Below, in pieces: positions 53,286 to 63,847 of a DNA stretch of 64,000 nucleotides. The notes beneath the pieces are model-generated. The model was not told the DNA's origin and did not search any database. It saw nothing but the letters and a program-made list of their open reading frames with translations. The DNA is from Pseudomonas sp. SJZ079 (GTDB lineage: Bacteria > Pseudomonadota > Gammaproteobacteria > Pseudomonadales > Pseudomonadaceae). The DNA is taken from assembly GCF_007993865.1 (NCBI RefSeq), contig NZ_VIUH01000019.1, forward strand, positions 36,327 to 100,326, in the 5' to 3' direction. Positions within the stretch are counted from its first letter, which is position 1. Each line of letters starts with the position of its first letter. Made by a program: the position numbers and the translations under genes.

Positions 53286-53815
53286 AAATCCTGCGGCTAC
53301 GACTTAGTGAAAGCCAGCGGTTCATTGTGTTTTACAGTCCGTTGGAAAGGTAGCGAGCGCAGATCGGGGTCGCACTCGTTCTCGAAAACTCTCTCGGCAC
53401 TTTGCCTGCTTCTCACAACCATGTGGGGCCCAAGGCGAAATCAGGCGCCGTGCAGTGTACGACTTGAACATGATCCTGCTAGGTGGATTTAAACGTCACA
53501 TGGCCTGGAGCAGTGGTTTTTCAACGGACTGTTCAGCGAGGACGGGCACTTCAGGGGCGGCTAGCATGCCATAACTGTGGCGAAGTGCCAGTGCGGCCGA
53601 CGAGCGTGGTTTGCCCTGCACGGCGCATTCCGGTAATTTTGCCGCACGCGCGCGGGAGCTGTTTGTTGGTTCTTGCGGCAGGCGGGCGTCTGCTGCCGCG
53701 ATCGAAGCGCCGGTCTGGTGTCGCCGGGCGAAGTCACTCGCCCCAACCAGGCTCCTAGGCGGCGCGACAACCTTTGGCCCGTCTTCATTCTCTTGTCATA
53801 GAACCAAGGTTATCC
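53286..53815. other. Long gap between morA and ettA
   Basis: 530 bp between divergent genes. No repeats, RNA genes or convincing coding frames were found. It presumably carries the promoters of morA and ettA. Confidence 0.5.
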
Positions 53816-55483
<1,668 letters not shown>

Positions 55484-55503
55484 GCATTCGTTAGCCGGTC
55501 AGA

Positions 55504-55529
55504 ACGGAGCCCCAGGGCTCCGTTTTTTA
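55504..55529 (+). terminator. Intrinsic terminator of ettA
   Basis: ACGGAGCCC and GGGCTCCGT-type arms with six T residues after the stem, 21 bp after the ettA stop. Confidence 0.85.
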
Positions 55530-55537
55530 TGCTGGGT

Positions 55538-55906
55538 TCAAGGCCTGTGCATGGCCTTGCCCCAGGCACGATCCTTCTCGCGTTGCCAGGTTTCCTCGTG
55601 CTGGTCTTGCCGCTCTTCGAGCCAAGCCTGGCGTTCGCGGCTTTCCTGCATGGCCTGGCATTGACGAAAACCATCGTCCCAGCCAGTGGCGTACTGCGCT
55701 TCGCGCAGGTAGCGCGGCACGTCCTTGCGGAAGTTGCCGCCAATCGCTCCAGCCGCCTGATGGCCACTGTTGCAGCCGTGCTGATAACCATCGGCAAAGG
55801 CCGGCGGATAGCCCTGGGCGATCAGGTAGTCGTGGGTGTTGGCGCAGCCGGCGATTGCGCCAGCCGCCAGCGCGACGGCAACTAGGGTGGCATAAGTCAA
55901 CGCCAT
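55538..55906 (-). CDS. Small putative lipoprotein
   Basis: Protein of 122 aa with an N-terminal hydrophobic segment and GAIAGC at residues 16-21, an atypical lipobox with Gly before the Cys. The rest is polar, with two short repeats of the type YQHGCNSGHQAAG and GWDDGFRQC, a pattern seen in glycine-cysteine-rich outer-envelope proteins. The C-terminal 40 residues are charged and helical. The start at 55906 gives a sensible signal. Function unknown. It sits between ettA and rtcB and is transcribed with or after rtcB (stop of rtcB at 56052 is 145 bp upstream). Confidence 0.72.
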   Translation of the reverse strand: MALTYATLVAVALAAGAIAGCANTHDYLIAQGYPPAFADGYQHGCNSGHQAAGAIGGNFRKDVPRYLREAQYATGWDDGFRQCQAMQESRERQAWLEERQDQHEETWQREKDRAWGKAMHRP

Positions 55907-56051
55907 AGAGGATTCCTCCTGCGCCTGGACGCGGGCGCGCGCATCGATAACGTGGTCCTGTGCTGCCAGGTACAGGCCATGGGTGAAGTCTAGGCCTGGC
56001 GATGTGATGGATTCGTCAAGGCGCCGTGACGGCACTGTTCATCGCTCGCCT

Positions 56052-57272
56052 TCAGCCCTTGACGCAGACCACCTGGCGCAGGGTATGCAGCACTTCGACC
56101 AGCTCGCGCTGGGCCTGCATCACCGCGTCGATATCCTTGTAGGCCATGGGGATTTCGTCGATCACCTCTTTGTCCTTGCGGCACTCGACGTGGGCGGTGG
56201 CGCGGATCTGGTCTGCCACGCCGAACAGTTTCTTCGCCTGCGTGCGGCTCATGCTGCGACCGGCGCCGTGGCTGCAGGAACAGAAGGCCTCCTGGTTGCC
56301 CAGGCCGCGGACGATAAAACTCTTCGCACCCATCGAGCCGGGGATGATGCCCAACTCGCCGCGCTGCGCGGATAACGCGCCCTTGCGGGTGACCAGCACG
56401 TCCTGGCCGAAATGGCGTTCCTGCTGCACGTAGTTATGGTGGCAGTTTACCGCCTCCAGGCGGGACTCGAAGGGCTTGCCGATCACCCGGCGCGCCGCCG
56501 CGATCACCGCCTGCATCATCAGCGCGCGGTTCTGCTGGGCATAGTCCTGCGCCCAGCCCACCGCCTCAAGGTAGTCGGCGAAGTGCCGGCTACCCTCCTC
56601 GAAGTAAGCCAGATCCCTGTCCGGCAGGTTGACCAAGTGTTGGCGCATGTCGGTCTTGGCCAGCTCGATGAACAGGCTGCCGATGGCGTTGCCGACCCCG
56701 CGTGAGCCGCTGTGGAGCATGAACCAAACGCGATTCGTCTCGTCCAGGCAGACCTCGATGAAGTGGTTGCCGCCGCCCAGCGTACCCAGGTGCTGGCGGT
56801 TGTTGGTCTTCCCCAGTCGCGGGTACTTGTTGGTGATCGCCTCGAAGCGCCCGGCCAGTGCACGCCAGGCCTGATCCGCGGCTTTTGGCACGTCCGCCCA
56901 AGCGCCCTGGTCGTGCCTGCCGAAGGTCTTGCCGTGGGGTACGGCCTGTTCGATGGCGCTGCGCAGGCCGTGCAGGTTGTCCGGCAGGTCGCCGGCCAGC
57001 AATGAGGTGCGCACGGCAATCATGCCGCAGCCAATGTCCACGCCCACCGCGGCTGGGATAATGGCGCCGACCGTCGGTATGACGCTGCCGATGGTCGACC
57101 CCTTGCCCAGGTGCACGTCCGGCATCACCGCCAGGTGCTTGAAGATGAACGGCATCTGCGCCGTGTTGAGCAGTTGCTGGCGCGCCTCCGGCTCGACCGG
57201 CACGCCCTGGGTCCAGAGCTTGATCGGTTTGCCCGTGGCGACTTGGAGGATCTGGGGTGTGGTGTGTTTCAT
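56052..57272 (-). CDS. rtcB: RNA-splicing ligase RtcB
   Basis: GTP- and Mn-dependent RNA ligase of 406 aa that joins 2',3'-cyclic phosphate or 3'-phosphate to 5'-OH ends. Motifs: GVDIGCGMIAVRT near residues 77-89, LGGGNHFIEV near 165-174, HSGSRGVGN near 186-194, NCHHNY near 278-283, and SHGAGRSMSR with the guanylated His near 337-346. All key residues intact. The gene stands without rtcA or the regulator rtcR nearby. Only the lipoprotein gene follows. Confidence 0.94.
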   Translation of the reverse strand: MKHTTPQILQVATGKPIKLWTQGVPVEPEARQQLLNTAQMPFIFKHLAVMPDVHLGKGSTIGSVIPTVGAIIPAAVGVDIGCGMIAVRTSLLAGDLPDNLHGLRSAIEQAVPHGKTFGRHDQGAWADVPKAADQAWRALAGRFEAITNKYPRLGKTNNRQHLGTLGGGNHFIEVCLDETNRVWFMLHSGSRGVGNAIGSLFIELAKTDMRQHLVNLPDRDLAYFEEGSRHFADYLEAVGWAQDYAQQNRALMMQAVIAAARRVIGKPFESRLEAVNCHHNYVQQERHFGQDVLVTRKGALSAQRGELGIIPGSMGAKSFIVRGLGNQEAFCSCSHGAGRSMSRTQAKKLFGVADQIRATAHVECRKDKEVIDEIPMAYKDIDAVMQAQRELVEVLHTLRQVVCVKG

Positions 57273-57821
57273 GGGCTTTAAATGGGGTTTGAGGATAGCC
57301 GTCAGGCAACTCGACGCTGCCCTGCTGCATAGAGGCTGCTGCCCTGATCAGGGACTTGCCGGTGTGAACAAAGTGCTGCGTTGAGGGAAAGCGTACACCC
57401 AGTCGAGTCGTCAGTGGGGCCGCACGGGCTCAATAGCTATCCCACTTCAGCTCCAGCAACAGGGTGTGCTCGGACCGGCCATCTGGTTGAGTTCGCGCGC
57501 GCCCAAGCGCAGCGCTACGGTGCTCGGGCCTGCTAAAGGCAAAATCCATTTGGGGTGTTGTTCTGGTTACGGCGTCGCGGGAGGTGGCGCGGGCATCGGT
57601 AAGGTCTGCTTGGGCCGCATCGGTGCACAAGTTTGCGCCGGCGATTATGCAGACTCTGTGGCAGCGTCCACACTTAGTAGAATGTTGGAAAACTACTTTA
57701 TTTGGGGCGACGCTGAAACGTTCAGGGTGGCACTGTTGTGTGGCTGCTTTTGACGTTGCGTGGCCTAGCGCCGTAGTTTGCTTTCCCCACCTTAGCGATG
57801 TGATCACCGAGGAGTATTTCC
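57273..57821. other. Long gap between rtcB and the DksA-like gene
   Basis: 549 bp of noncoding-looking DNA. The stretch 57540-57780 is less GC-rich than its surroundings by eye. Overlapping frames on both strands exist, but none has a good ribosome site or codon bias. The ribosome site of the DksA-like gene (GAGGAG region near 57810) is at its end. Confidence 0.5.
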
Positions 57822-58157
57822 ATGCCTGCCTTCGATCCTCATGCGGCCTTGGATGCGCTGCTCGCCGAGTACGGCGCGCGGGCTAAGGCGATTCGCCGGG
57901 ATCTGGCGCGTAGCCATTCGCCAGACTTCGCCGAGCAAGCGCTGCAGCGGCAAAACGATGAGGTGCTGGAGGCCTTGCTGGCCGAGGCCGAAGCAGGCAT
58001 GCGCAAAGTAGGCTTGGCCAAGCTGCGCCTGGTCGAAGGCACCTACGGCGACTGCCTGCGTTGCGGCGAGCCGATCGAGCCGGCACGTCTGCAGGTGTTG
58101 CCGGCCAGTGAGTACTGTCTGCGCTGTGCCGAACAGGCCGGAGTGAGCGGGCGTTAG
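57822..58157 (+). CDS. TraR/DksA-family zinc finger protein
   Basis: DksA-like protein of 111 aa. A coiled-coil-like helical N-terminus (residues 5-70) precedes a four-Cys zinc finger, CLRCGEPIEPARL then CLRCAEQ, near residues 77-107. DksA family members bind the RNA polymerase secondary channel and alter promoter response. It is shorter than DksA (about 150 aa) and closer to the short YbiI/TraR-like group. Function unknown. Monocistronic. Confidence 0.88.
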   Translation: MPAFDPHAALDALLAEYGARAKAIRRDLARSHSPDFAEQALQRQNDEVLEALLAEAEAGMRKVGLAKLRLVEGTYGDCLRCGEPIEPARLQVLPASEYCLRCAEQAGVSGR

Positions 58158-58425
58158 CTGGGTTGACCGGCCACGTTGTTCGGTGGCAGGGCGATTCACC
58201 TGCTGGCCGGCGGATGACCGAGGTTGGCGCAGTTTTACCGCCAGGCCCACCGAGCAGGGCGGCTACTTCCTGAAAAGGTTCATGCGTTTGCTTCCGTATG
58301 AGCGCGTTGTACTTTAGGCGCATCGATTAATCACACCGCCGCGCTGTATCAAGCTTATGGCTTGTCGCCGCCGCCTGATCCAGCCATGATTTCTCTAGCC
58401 TGTGCCCTCCGTTCAAGGATTTCCA

Positions 58426-60912
58426 ATGCCCGACTCCGTTGCTACCCATCTGCGGCTAGCGCCCGATGCACTGACCCGACCCTTCGCCGCCGAGCAGTTC
58501 GACTTCGCCAATACCGATGATCTGGAGCCTTTTCGCGGCGTGCTGGGTCAGGAACGTGCGGTAGAAGCCTTGCAGTTCGGCGTGGCGATGCCGCGCCCGG
58601 GTTACAACGTGTTCGTCATGGGGGAGCCTGGCACCGGCCGGTTTTCCTTCGTCAAACGCTACCTCAAGGCCGAGGCCAAACGCCTGGCAACCCCGGCCGA
58701 TCAGGTCTACGTCAACAACTTCAATGAGCCGCGCGAGCCGCGCGCGCTGGAGTTGCCTGCCGGCACGGCCGGTGATTTCATCGCCGACATTGGTCTGCTG
58801 ATCGACAACCTGTTGGCGACCTTCCCCGCGGTGTTCGAGCACCCGTCCTATCAGCAGAAGAAGAGCGCGATCGACCGCGCCTTCAACAAGCGCTACGACC
58901 AGGCGCTGGATGTGATCGAGCGTTTATCGTTGGAAAAGGGCGTGGCGCTGTACCGCGACAGCAGCAATATTGCCTTCACCCCGATGCTCGAAGGCAAGGC
59001 CTTGGATGAGGCCGAATTTGCCCAGTTGCCGGAGGCCGAGCGCGAGCGCTTCCATGCCGATATCTCAATCCTGGAAGAACGCCTCAACGAAGAGTTGGCG
59101 AGCCTGCCACAGTGGAAGCGCGAGTCGAGCAACCAGCTCCGGCAGCTGAATGAAGAGACCATCACCGTGGCTTTGCAGCCGCTGCTCGCACCCTTGTCGG
59201 AGAAGTACGCGGAAAACGCCGGGGTCGGTGCCTACTTGCAGGCGGTGCAGGTCAATTTGCTGAAGACCGTGGTCGATCAACTGGTCGAGGTGGAGAAGGC
59301 CGACGCGCAGACCCGCATGCTGCTGGAAGAGCAGTATTGCCCGAGCCTGGTGGTCGGTCACCATGCCGACGGTGGCGCGCCGGTGGTGTTCGAGTCGCAC
59401 CCGACTTACGACAACCTGTTCGGCCGCATCGAATATAACGCCGATCAGGGGGCGCTCTACACCAGCTACCGGCAGTTGCGGCCGGGGGCCCTGCACCGGG
59501 CCAACGGCGGCTTCCTGATTCTCGAAGCCGAGAAAATGCTCGGTGAACCCTTCGTCTGGGATGCGCTCAAGCGCGCCCTGCATTCGCGCAAGCTGAAAAT
59601 GGAATCGCCGCTCGGCGACCTTGGCCGGATCGCCACCGTGACCCTCAACCCGCAGGTGATCCCGTTGCAGGTCAAGGTGATCATTATCGGTGCCCGCCAG
59701 CTGTATTACGCCTTGCAGGATCACGACCCGGACTTTCAGGAAATGTTTCGCGTGCTGGTCGATTTCGACGAGGATATTCCGCTGGCCGACGAGAGCCTGG
59801 AGCAGTTCGCCCAGTTGATCAAAACCCGCACCACCGAAGAGGGTATGGCGCCGCTGACCGCGGCCGCGGTGGCGCGGCTGGCGACCTACAGTGCGCGTCT
59901 GGCCGAGCACCAGGGGCGCTTGTCGGCGCGCATCGGTGATCTGTTTCAGCTGGTCAGCGAGGCCGACTTCATCCGCCAGCTGGCCAATGAAAAGGTCACC
60001 GAGGTCGGTCATATCGAGCGCGCGCTAAAAGCCAAGGCCACGCGCACCGGGCGGGTCTCGGCGCGGATCATCGACGACATGCTGGCCGGCATCATCCTGA
60101 TCGACACCGCCGGCGCCGCCGTCGGCAAATGCAACGGCCTGACCGTGCTGGAAGTTGGTGACTCGGCCTTCGGCGTGCCGGCGCGGATCTCCGCCACCGT
60201 CTATCCTGGCGGCTCGGGCATCGTCGACATCGAGCGCGAGGTCAATCTGGGGCAACCGATCCATTCCAAGGGGGTGATGATCCTCACCGGCTACCTCGGC
60301 AGTCGCTACGCTCAGGAGTTCCCCCTGGAAATCTCCGCGAGCATCGCCCTGGAGCAGTCCTATGGCTATGTCGACGGTGACAGCGCCTCGCTGGGCGAAG
60401 TCTGTACCTTGATCTCGGCGCTGTCGCGCAGGCCGCTCAAGCAGTGCTTTGCCATCACCGGCTCGATCAATCAGTTCGGCGAGGTACAGGCGGTCGGCGG
60501 GGTTAATGAGAAGATCGAAGGCTTCTTCCGGCTGTGCGAGGCGCGCGGTCTGACGGGTGAGCAGGGCGCGATCATTCCGTACTCCAACGTCACCACGCTG
60601 ATGCTCGACGAGCGAGTGCTGCAGGCGGTGCGCGCCGGGCAGTTCCATGTCTATGCGGTGCGCCAGGTGGACGAGGCCCTGAGCCTGCTGGTCGGCGAGG
60701 AAGCGGGTAGCCCCAATGCCGAGGGTCAGTTCCCCGCTGGCAGCGTCAATGCGCGGGTGGTCGAGCGACTGCGCGAGATCGCCGAGATCGGCATGGGCGA
60801 GGATGACAAGCCCGAGGAGAAAAAAGACGCGGACCAGCAGCCCGAAGGTAAGAAGGGAGCACCTGTTGCGGCCAAGGAGAAAAAAGCGCGGACGAAGAAA
60901 CCGGCGGTCTGA
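58426..60912 (+). CDS. Lon-like ATP-dependent protease (AAA + S16)
   Basis: Protein of 828 aa. The ATPase region has a P-loop near residues 64-72 reading GEPGTGRFS, where Lys is replaced by Arg. The S16 protease domain has Ser in YGYVDGDSASLGEV near residue 652 and Lys in GGVNEKIEGF near residue 696, the expected Ser-Lys dyad. Such Lon-like proteins (relatives of the P. aeruginosa PA0779 protein) have an unusual ATPase. The C-terminal 35 residues are Lys-rich (KKGAPVAAKEKKARTKKPAV). An ATG at 58426 is chosen; a GTG at 58402 is in frame. Monocistronic. Confidence 0.88.
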   Translation: MPDSVATHLRLAPDALTRPFAAEQFDFANTDDLEPFRGVLGQERAVEALQFGVAMPRPGYNVFVMGEPGTGRFSFVKRYLKAEAKRLATPADQVYVNNFNEPREPRALELPAGTAGDFIADIGLLIDNLLATFPAVFEHPSYQQKKSAIDRAFNKRYDQALDVIERLSLEKGVALYRDSSNIAFTPMLEGKALDEAEFAQLPEAERERFHADISILEERLNEELASLPQWKRESSNQLRQLNEETITVALQPLLAPLSEKYAENAGVGAYLQAVQVNLLKTVVDQLVEVEKADAQTRMLLEEQYCPSLVVGHHADGGAPVVFESHPTYDNLFGRIEYNADQGALYTSYRQLRPGALHRANGGFLILEAEKMLGEPFVWDALKRALHSRKLKMESPLGDLGRIATVTLNPQVIPLQVKVIIIGARQLYYALQDHDPDFQEMFRVLVDFDEDIPLADESLEQFAQLIKTRTTEEGMAPLTAAAVARLATYSARLAEHQGRLSARIGDLFQLVSEADFIRQLANEKVTEVGHIERALKAKATRTGRVSARIIDDMLAGIILIDTAGAAVGKCNGLTVLEVGDSAFGVPARISATVYPGGSGIVDIEREVNLGQPIHSKGVMILTGYLGSRYAQEFPLEISASIALEQSYGYVDGDSASLGEVCTLISALSRRPLKQCFAITGSINQFGEVQAVGGVNEKIEGFFRLCEARGLTGEQGAIIPYSNVTTLMLDERVLQAVRAGQFHVYAVRQVDEALSLLVGEEAGSPNAEGQFPAGSVNARVVERLREIAEIGMGEDDKPEEKKDADQQPEGKKGAPVAAKEKKARTKKPAV

Positions 60913-61114
60913 AGGCAGCCTTTGACGGTGAGGCCTCGCCGAGTGATTACCCCGTCACTCGGCGAATGCTGCGGCGGAGCCAGCAGGTGATGCGCTTGGG
61001 CTACCTCTAGATTCATCCACAGAGTTATCCACAGATGCCGAGGGCAACTGCCGGCTTCCCTGAGTCGCCTGTACGGGTGTAGGCTGAAGACCTGATCTAG
61101 CGAGGGTCGCCGCC

Positions 61115-61456
61115 ATGCCGCGTTGCCTCTGCCTCACTCGTCAATGTTTGGGCCTGGTCACCCGCATCGAATGCGTGGTGTTGCCACTGGCCGGTGAGAA
61201 TGGACTCTGGACACTAATCTGCGCCGCCGGTATCTCTGGCGAACAACCTTCAGCGATCAAGGCGCAAGGCCCGTTTTATGGGCCTGTGGTGGCAGAAGGG
61301 GTGCTGGCAGGGATCGCCGAAAGTCTGGCCACTCAAGGCTATGACGAATGCCACGAGTTGCCGATTTGGCGCTTGCATGTTCAAGCCGAACTGCGCCGCT
61401 TGAATGGTGAGCGCTGCCATCATATCGGTAACTATCAGTTCAACCCTGAAACCTGA
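61115..61456 (+). CDS. Conserved hypothetical protein
   Basis: Protein of 113 aa, MPRCLCLTRQCLGLVTRIECVV at the start, then GPFYGPVVAEGVLAGIAESLATQGYDECHELPIW and a His/Cys-containing tail ending RCHHIGNYQFNPET. Six cysteines and the overall pattern suggest a small folded, perhaps metal-binding, protein. I do not recognise a family beyond a conserved Pseudomonas hypothetical. The start has a plain ribosome site. Monocistronic. Confidence 0.6.
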   Translation: MPRCLCLTRQCLGLVTRIECVVLPLAGENGLWTLICAAGISGEQPSAIKAQGPFYGPVVAEGVLAGIAESLATQGYDECHELPIWRLHVQAELRRLNGERCHHIGNYQFNPET

Positions 61457-61590
61457 GCGGCCGTATGCTCAGCCGTTGTACCGCCGGCAACAGAGGTGGG
61501 GCTGGCGGCTGAGCGGGTATAAATTCAGGGGGTGCTCGGATAATTGTCCACAGTTCGCGGGGTTAGCCGGGGCGGAGTGGTTCGGCGCGC

Positions 61591-61660
61591 TTGCAGCCTT
61601 TGTCTGCTGGGTCGTGCTGGGTATACTCGCCGTCGGTTTTGAATCCCCCTGTGAGACCCC
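61591..61660 (+). promoter_or_regulatory. Candidate sigma-70 promoter of the yqhA-like gene
   Basis: TATACT at 61622-61627 with a TTTGTC-like -35 at 61599-61604 and a 17-bp spacer, 33 bp before the YqhA start. Tentative. Confidence 0.35.
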
Positions 61661-62158
61661 ATGGAACGCTTTATCGAAAACACGATGTACGCCTCTCGCT
61701 GGTTGCTGGCGCCGATCTACTTCGGTTTGTCGCTCGGGTTGTTGGCATTGGCCGTGAAGTTCTTTCAGGAGATCTTCCACATCATCCCCAGCGTGTTTGC
61801 CATGGCCGAGGCGGATCTGATCCTGGTGATACTGTCGCTGATCGACATGGCCCTGGTTGGGGGGTTGCTGGTGATGGTGATGATTTCCGGCTACGAAAAT
61901 TTCGTCTCGCAGTTGGACATCGACGAAGGCAAGGAAAAGCTCAACTGGCTGGGCAAGATGGATTCCGGCTCGCTGAAGATGAAAGTCGCGGCCTCCATCG
62001 TGGCGATCTCCTCGATCCACCTGCTCAAGGTGTTCATGGACGCGAAGAACATCCCCGATAACAAGCTGATGTGGTACGTGATCATCCACATGACCTTCGT
62101 GCTGTCGGCCTTCGCCATGGGTTATCTGGATAAGTTGACCAAGCACGACCACAGCTGA
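61661..62158 (+). CDS. YqhA family (UPF0114) membrane protein
   Basis: Membrane protein of 165 aa with about four spans. The MERFIENTMYASRWLLAPIYFGLSLGL opening and GLLVMVMISGYENFVSQLD are hallmarks of the UPF0114/YqhA family. Function unknown; members are widespread. A terminator follows at 62181-62219. Monocistronic. Confidence 0.92.
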   Translation: MERFIENTMYASRWLLAPIYFGLSLGLLALAVKFFQEIFHIIPSVFAMAEADLILVILSLIDMALVGGLLVMVMISGYENFVSQLDIDEGKEKLNWLGKMDSGSLKMKVAASIVAISSIHLLKVFMDAKNIPDNKLMWYVIIHMTFVLSAFAMGYLDKLTKHDHS

Positions 62159-62180
62159 GTAACGCTATTACCGTGGTCTA

Positions 62181-62219
62181 ACCGCCCGCTCGTTGCGAAA
62201 CGGACGGGCGGTCGGTTTT
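62181..62219 (+). terminator. Intrinsic terminator after the yqhA-like gene
   Basis: ACCGCCCG at 62181-62188 pairs with CGGGCGGT at 62205-62212, followed by CGG and four T residues. Confidence 0.7.
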
Positions 62220-62298
62220 CTGCCTTGTGCTTCTGCGACCTACTGCAAACACTGTATTGGTATGGGTTTTGTCCGAGTCGTTAGCGCGAGGTGTTGCC

Positions 62299-62595
62299 AT
62301 GAACCTGCACGACCTTTCCAGTCATGCCCGCGCAGGGCATGTCGACGAGTTGAACCTGATCTCCCTCGAAGGCGGTAACTACTACTTGTTGGAGGCGCGC
62401 GTGGGTGGCCGTCCCTTCACGCTGGAGGATGGCCGCGGGCATCTTCAGCACCTGCGCTCGTTGGAGCATGCCCGAGAACTGCTGCACTCATTACCGCAGC
62501 TACCCCCGCTGCATCTGGTGCAGACGCAGGAGCACGACGAAATGTGCGGTATGCCCGAAGATCCGCGCAGCAAGGGGCCGCAGGCATCTCACTGA
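62299..62595 (+). CDS. DUF6482-like small protein
   Basis: Protein of 98 aa. NLISLEGGNYYLLEARVGGRPFTLED and LRSLEHARELL are the conserved parts of the short DUF6482-type family known from Pseudomonas. No membrane span or signal. The start at 62299 follows GTGTTGCC and fits the family; an upstream in-frame start at 62227 is less likely. Function unknown. Confidence 0.72.
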   Translation: MNLHDLSSHARAGHVDELNLISLEGGNYYLLEARVGGRPFTLEDGRGHLQHLRSLEHARELLHSLPQLPPLHLVQTQEHDEMCGMPEDPRSKGPQASH

Positions 62596-62772
62596 GGTCC
62601 ACTGCGACATAGGGCTCGATGGGGACGGGCGATAAACTTCGCTGCGGAAAACCGAGTCCGCAGGAGGGGGCAGTGCGGGGCCTGGTGCTGCGTCAGTCGC
62701 TGTCAGCGGCTAGGGCCGTTCAGGCATCTGTGCTAGTCTGGCCGGCCTTTTTTGCCCCAGCGGAGCAGTGTC

Positions 62773-63390
62773 ATGTCCGAACTCAATCTCTCTACTGACG
62801 AAACCCGCGTCAGCTACGGCATCGGCCGTCAACTTGGCGGCCAGCTGCGTGACAATCCGCCGCCGGGCGTGAGCCTGGACGCCGTCCTGGCCGGTCTATC
62901 CGATGCGTTTGCTGGTCAGGCGAGCCGTGTCGACGAGGCTGAGCTGTCGGCCAGTTTCAAGGTCATTCGCGACGTCATGCAGGCTGCCGCAGAGGCCAAG
63001 GCTGCAGAAGCTGCCAGCGCTGGCGTAGCTTTCCTGGGTGAAAACGCCGTGCGTGAAGGCGTTACCGTGTTGGCCTCTGGCCTGCAATACGAAGTGCTGA
63101 CCGCTGGTGAAGGCGCCAAGCCATCGGCCGAAGACACCATCCGTGCGCATTATCACGGTACGCTGGTCGACGGCACTGTGTTCGACAGCTCCTACGAGCG
63201 CGGTCAGCCGGCAGAATTCCCGGTTGGCGGGGTGATCGCGGGTTGGGTCGAGGCCCTGCAATTGATGAACACCGGCAGCAAGTGGCGCCTGTATGTGCCG
63301 AGCGAGCTGGCGTATGGCGCCCAGGGCGTCGGTAGCATCCCGCCACACAGCGTGCTGGTGTTCGATGTAGAGCTGCTGGAAATTCTCTAA
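62773..63390 (+). CDS. fklB: FKBP-type peptidyl-prolyl isomerase, FklB-like
   Basis: Peptidyl-prolyl cis-trans isomerase of 205 aa. An N-terminal dimerisation domain (residues 1-95, with the Ala-rich helix QAAAEAKAAEAA) precedes a C-terminal FKBP domain (residues 98-205) with VDGTVFDSSYERGQPAEFPV and the GVGSIPPHSVLVFDVELLEIL end. It lacks a signal peptide, so it works in the cytosol as FklB does. The ATG at 62773 is in the family position. Monocistronic. Confidence 0.92.
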   Translation: MSELNLSTDETRVSYGIGRQLGGQLRDNPPPGVSLDAVLAGLSDAFAGQASRVDEAELSASFKVIRDVMQAAAEAKAAEAASAGVAFLGENAVREGVTVLASGLQYEVLTAGEGAKPSAEDTIRAHYHGTLVDGTVFDSSYERGQPAEFPVGGVIAGWVEALQLMNTGSKWRLYVPSELAYGAQGVGSIPPHSVLVFDVELLEIL

Positions 63391-63450
63391 GCGCTCGCTG
63401 CGTGGTCGGCTGGCTGGCGCAAAGCGCTACTCGGCCAGGCGCCACCCTGT

Positions 63451-63477
63451 GGCATCGCGGGCATGGCTCGCGATGCC
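63451..63477. terminator. Hairpin between convergent fklB and 63500 genes
   Basis: GGCATCGCG at 63451-63459 pairs with CGCGATGCC at 63469-63477 around a 9-nt loop. No T-tract; a possible shared terminator. Confidence 0.5.
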
Positions 63478-63499
63478 GTATTCAGCTCGGAAAACCGCA

Positions 63500-63727
63500 T
63501 CAAGGGCGCAATGCCCGGGCGTAGCAGAATAGAAACAGGTTGCGCACCAGTTCTTTGAGTACCAAGGGTTCGTTGGAGCTCAGCTCATGCAGGTCCAGGT
63601 CGCCCTGGCCACGTAGCTCATCCAGGGCTGCTGCTTCCAGCACCGCACAGACTTCGCCGGTTTCGCGATCGAGAATGCGCAAGTAAGGCTGTGGCCGGTC
63701 CAGCCAGGCATCTATCAAGTAGGTCAT
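63500..63727 (-). CDS. Small conserved protein behind a Fur-like box
   Basis: Protein of 75 aa, MTYLIDAWLDRPQPYLRILD then HELSSNEPLVLKELVRNLFLFCYARALRP. It is cytosolic and acidic in the middle, with no known domain that I can name. A GGGAG ribosome site is 7-8 bp before the ATG. The upstream AT-rich region holds a Fur-like box and a 27-bp tandem duplication. A counterpart beside fklB in P. aeruginosa (PA4570, by memory) is iron-regulated, which fits. Confidence 0.72.
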   Translation of the reverse strand: MTYLIDAWLDRPQPYLRILDRETGEVCAVLEAAALDELRGQGDLDLHELSSNEPLVLKELVRNLFLFCYARALRP

Positions 63728-63737
63728 GACTCATCTC

Positions 63738-63791
63738 CCTTTAAGTGGTTAGATGAGAATAATTCCTTTAAGTGGTTAGATGAGAATAATT
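63738..63791. repeat. 27-bp tandem duplication
   Basis: Two exact copies, 63738-63764 and 63765-63791, beginning CCTTTAAGTGGTTAGATG and ending GAGAATAATT. They lie just upstream of the small-gene start, and each carries half of a Fur-like box. Confidence 0.8.
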
Positions 63792-63795
63792 CTTA
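63781..63795 (-). promoter_or_regulatory. Fur-like box upstream of the 63500-63727 gene
   Basis: TGAGAATAATTCTTA matches the 7-1-7 Fur pattern (TGATAATNATTATCA) at 11 of 14 positions. The duplicated first copy at 63754 matches less well on the right half. Confidence 0.5.
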
Positions 63796-63847
63796 TTACA
63801 TTAATAGCAAGCCTTAATTACCGCCTTTCGTCGTGCAATAAAAAGGT

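Noticed and set aside
53483..53758. 91-aa plus-strand frame in the morA-ettA gap
   Set aside because: Arg-rich translation of noncoding GC-rich DNA, without a ribosome site.
57430..57807. 125-aa frame on the minus strand between rtcB and the DksA-like gene
   Set aside because: No ribosome site, no recognisable motif, and codon choice unlike the neighbouring genes. Treated as noncoding.
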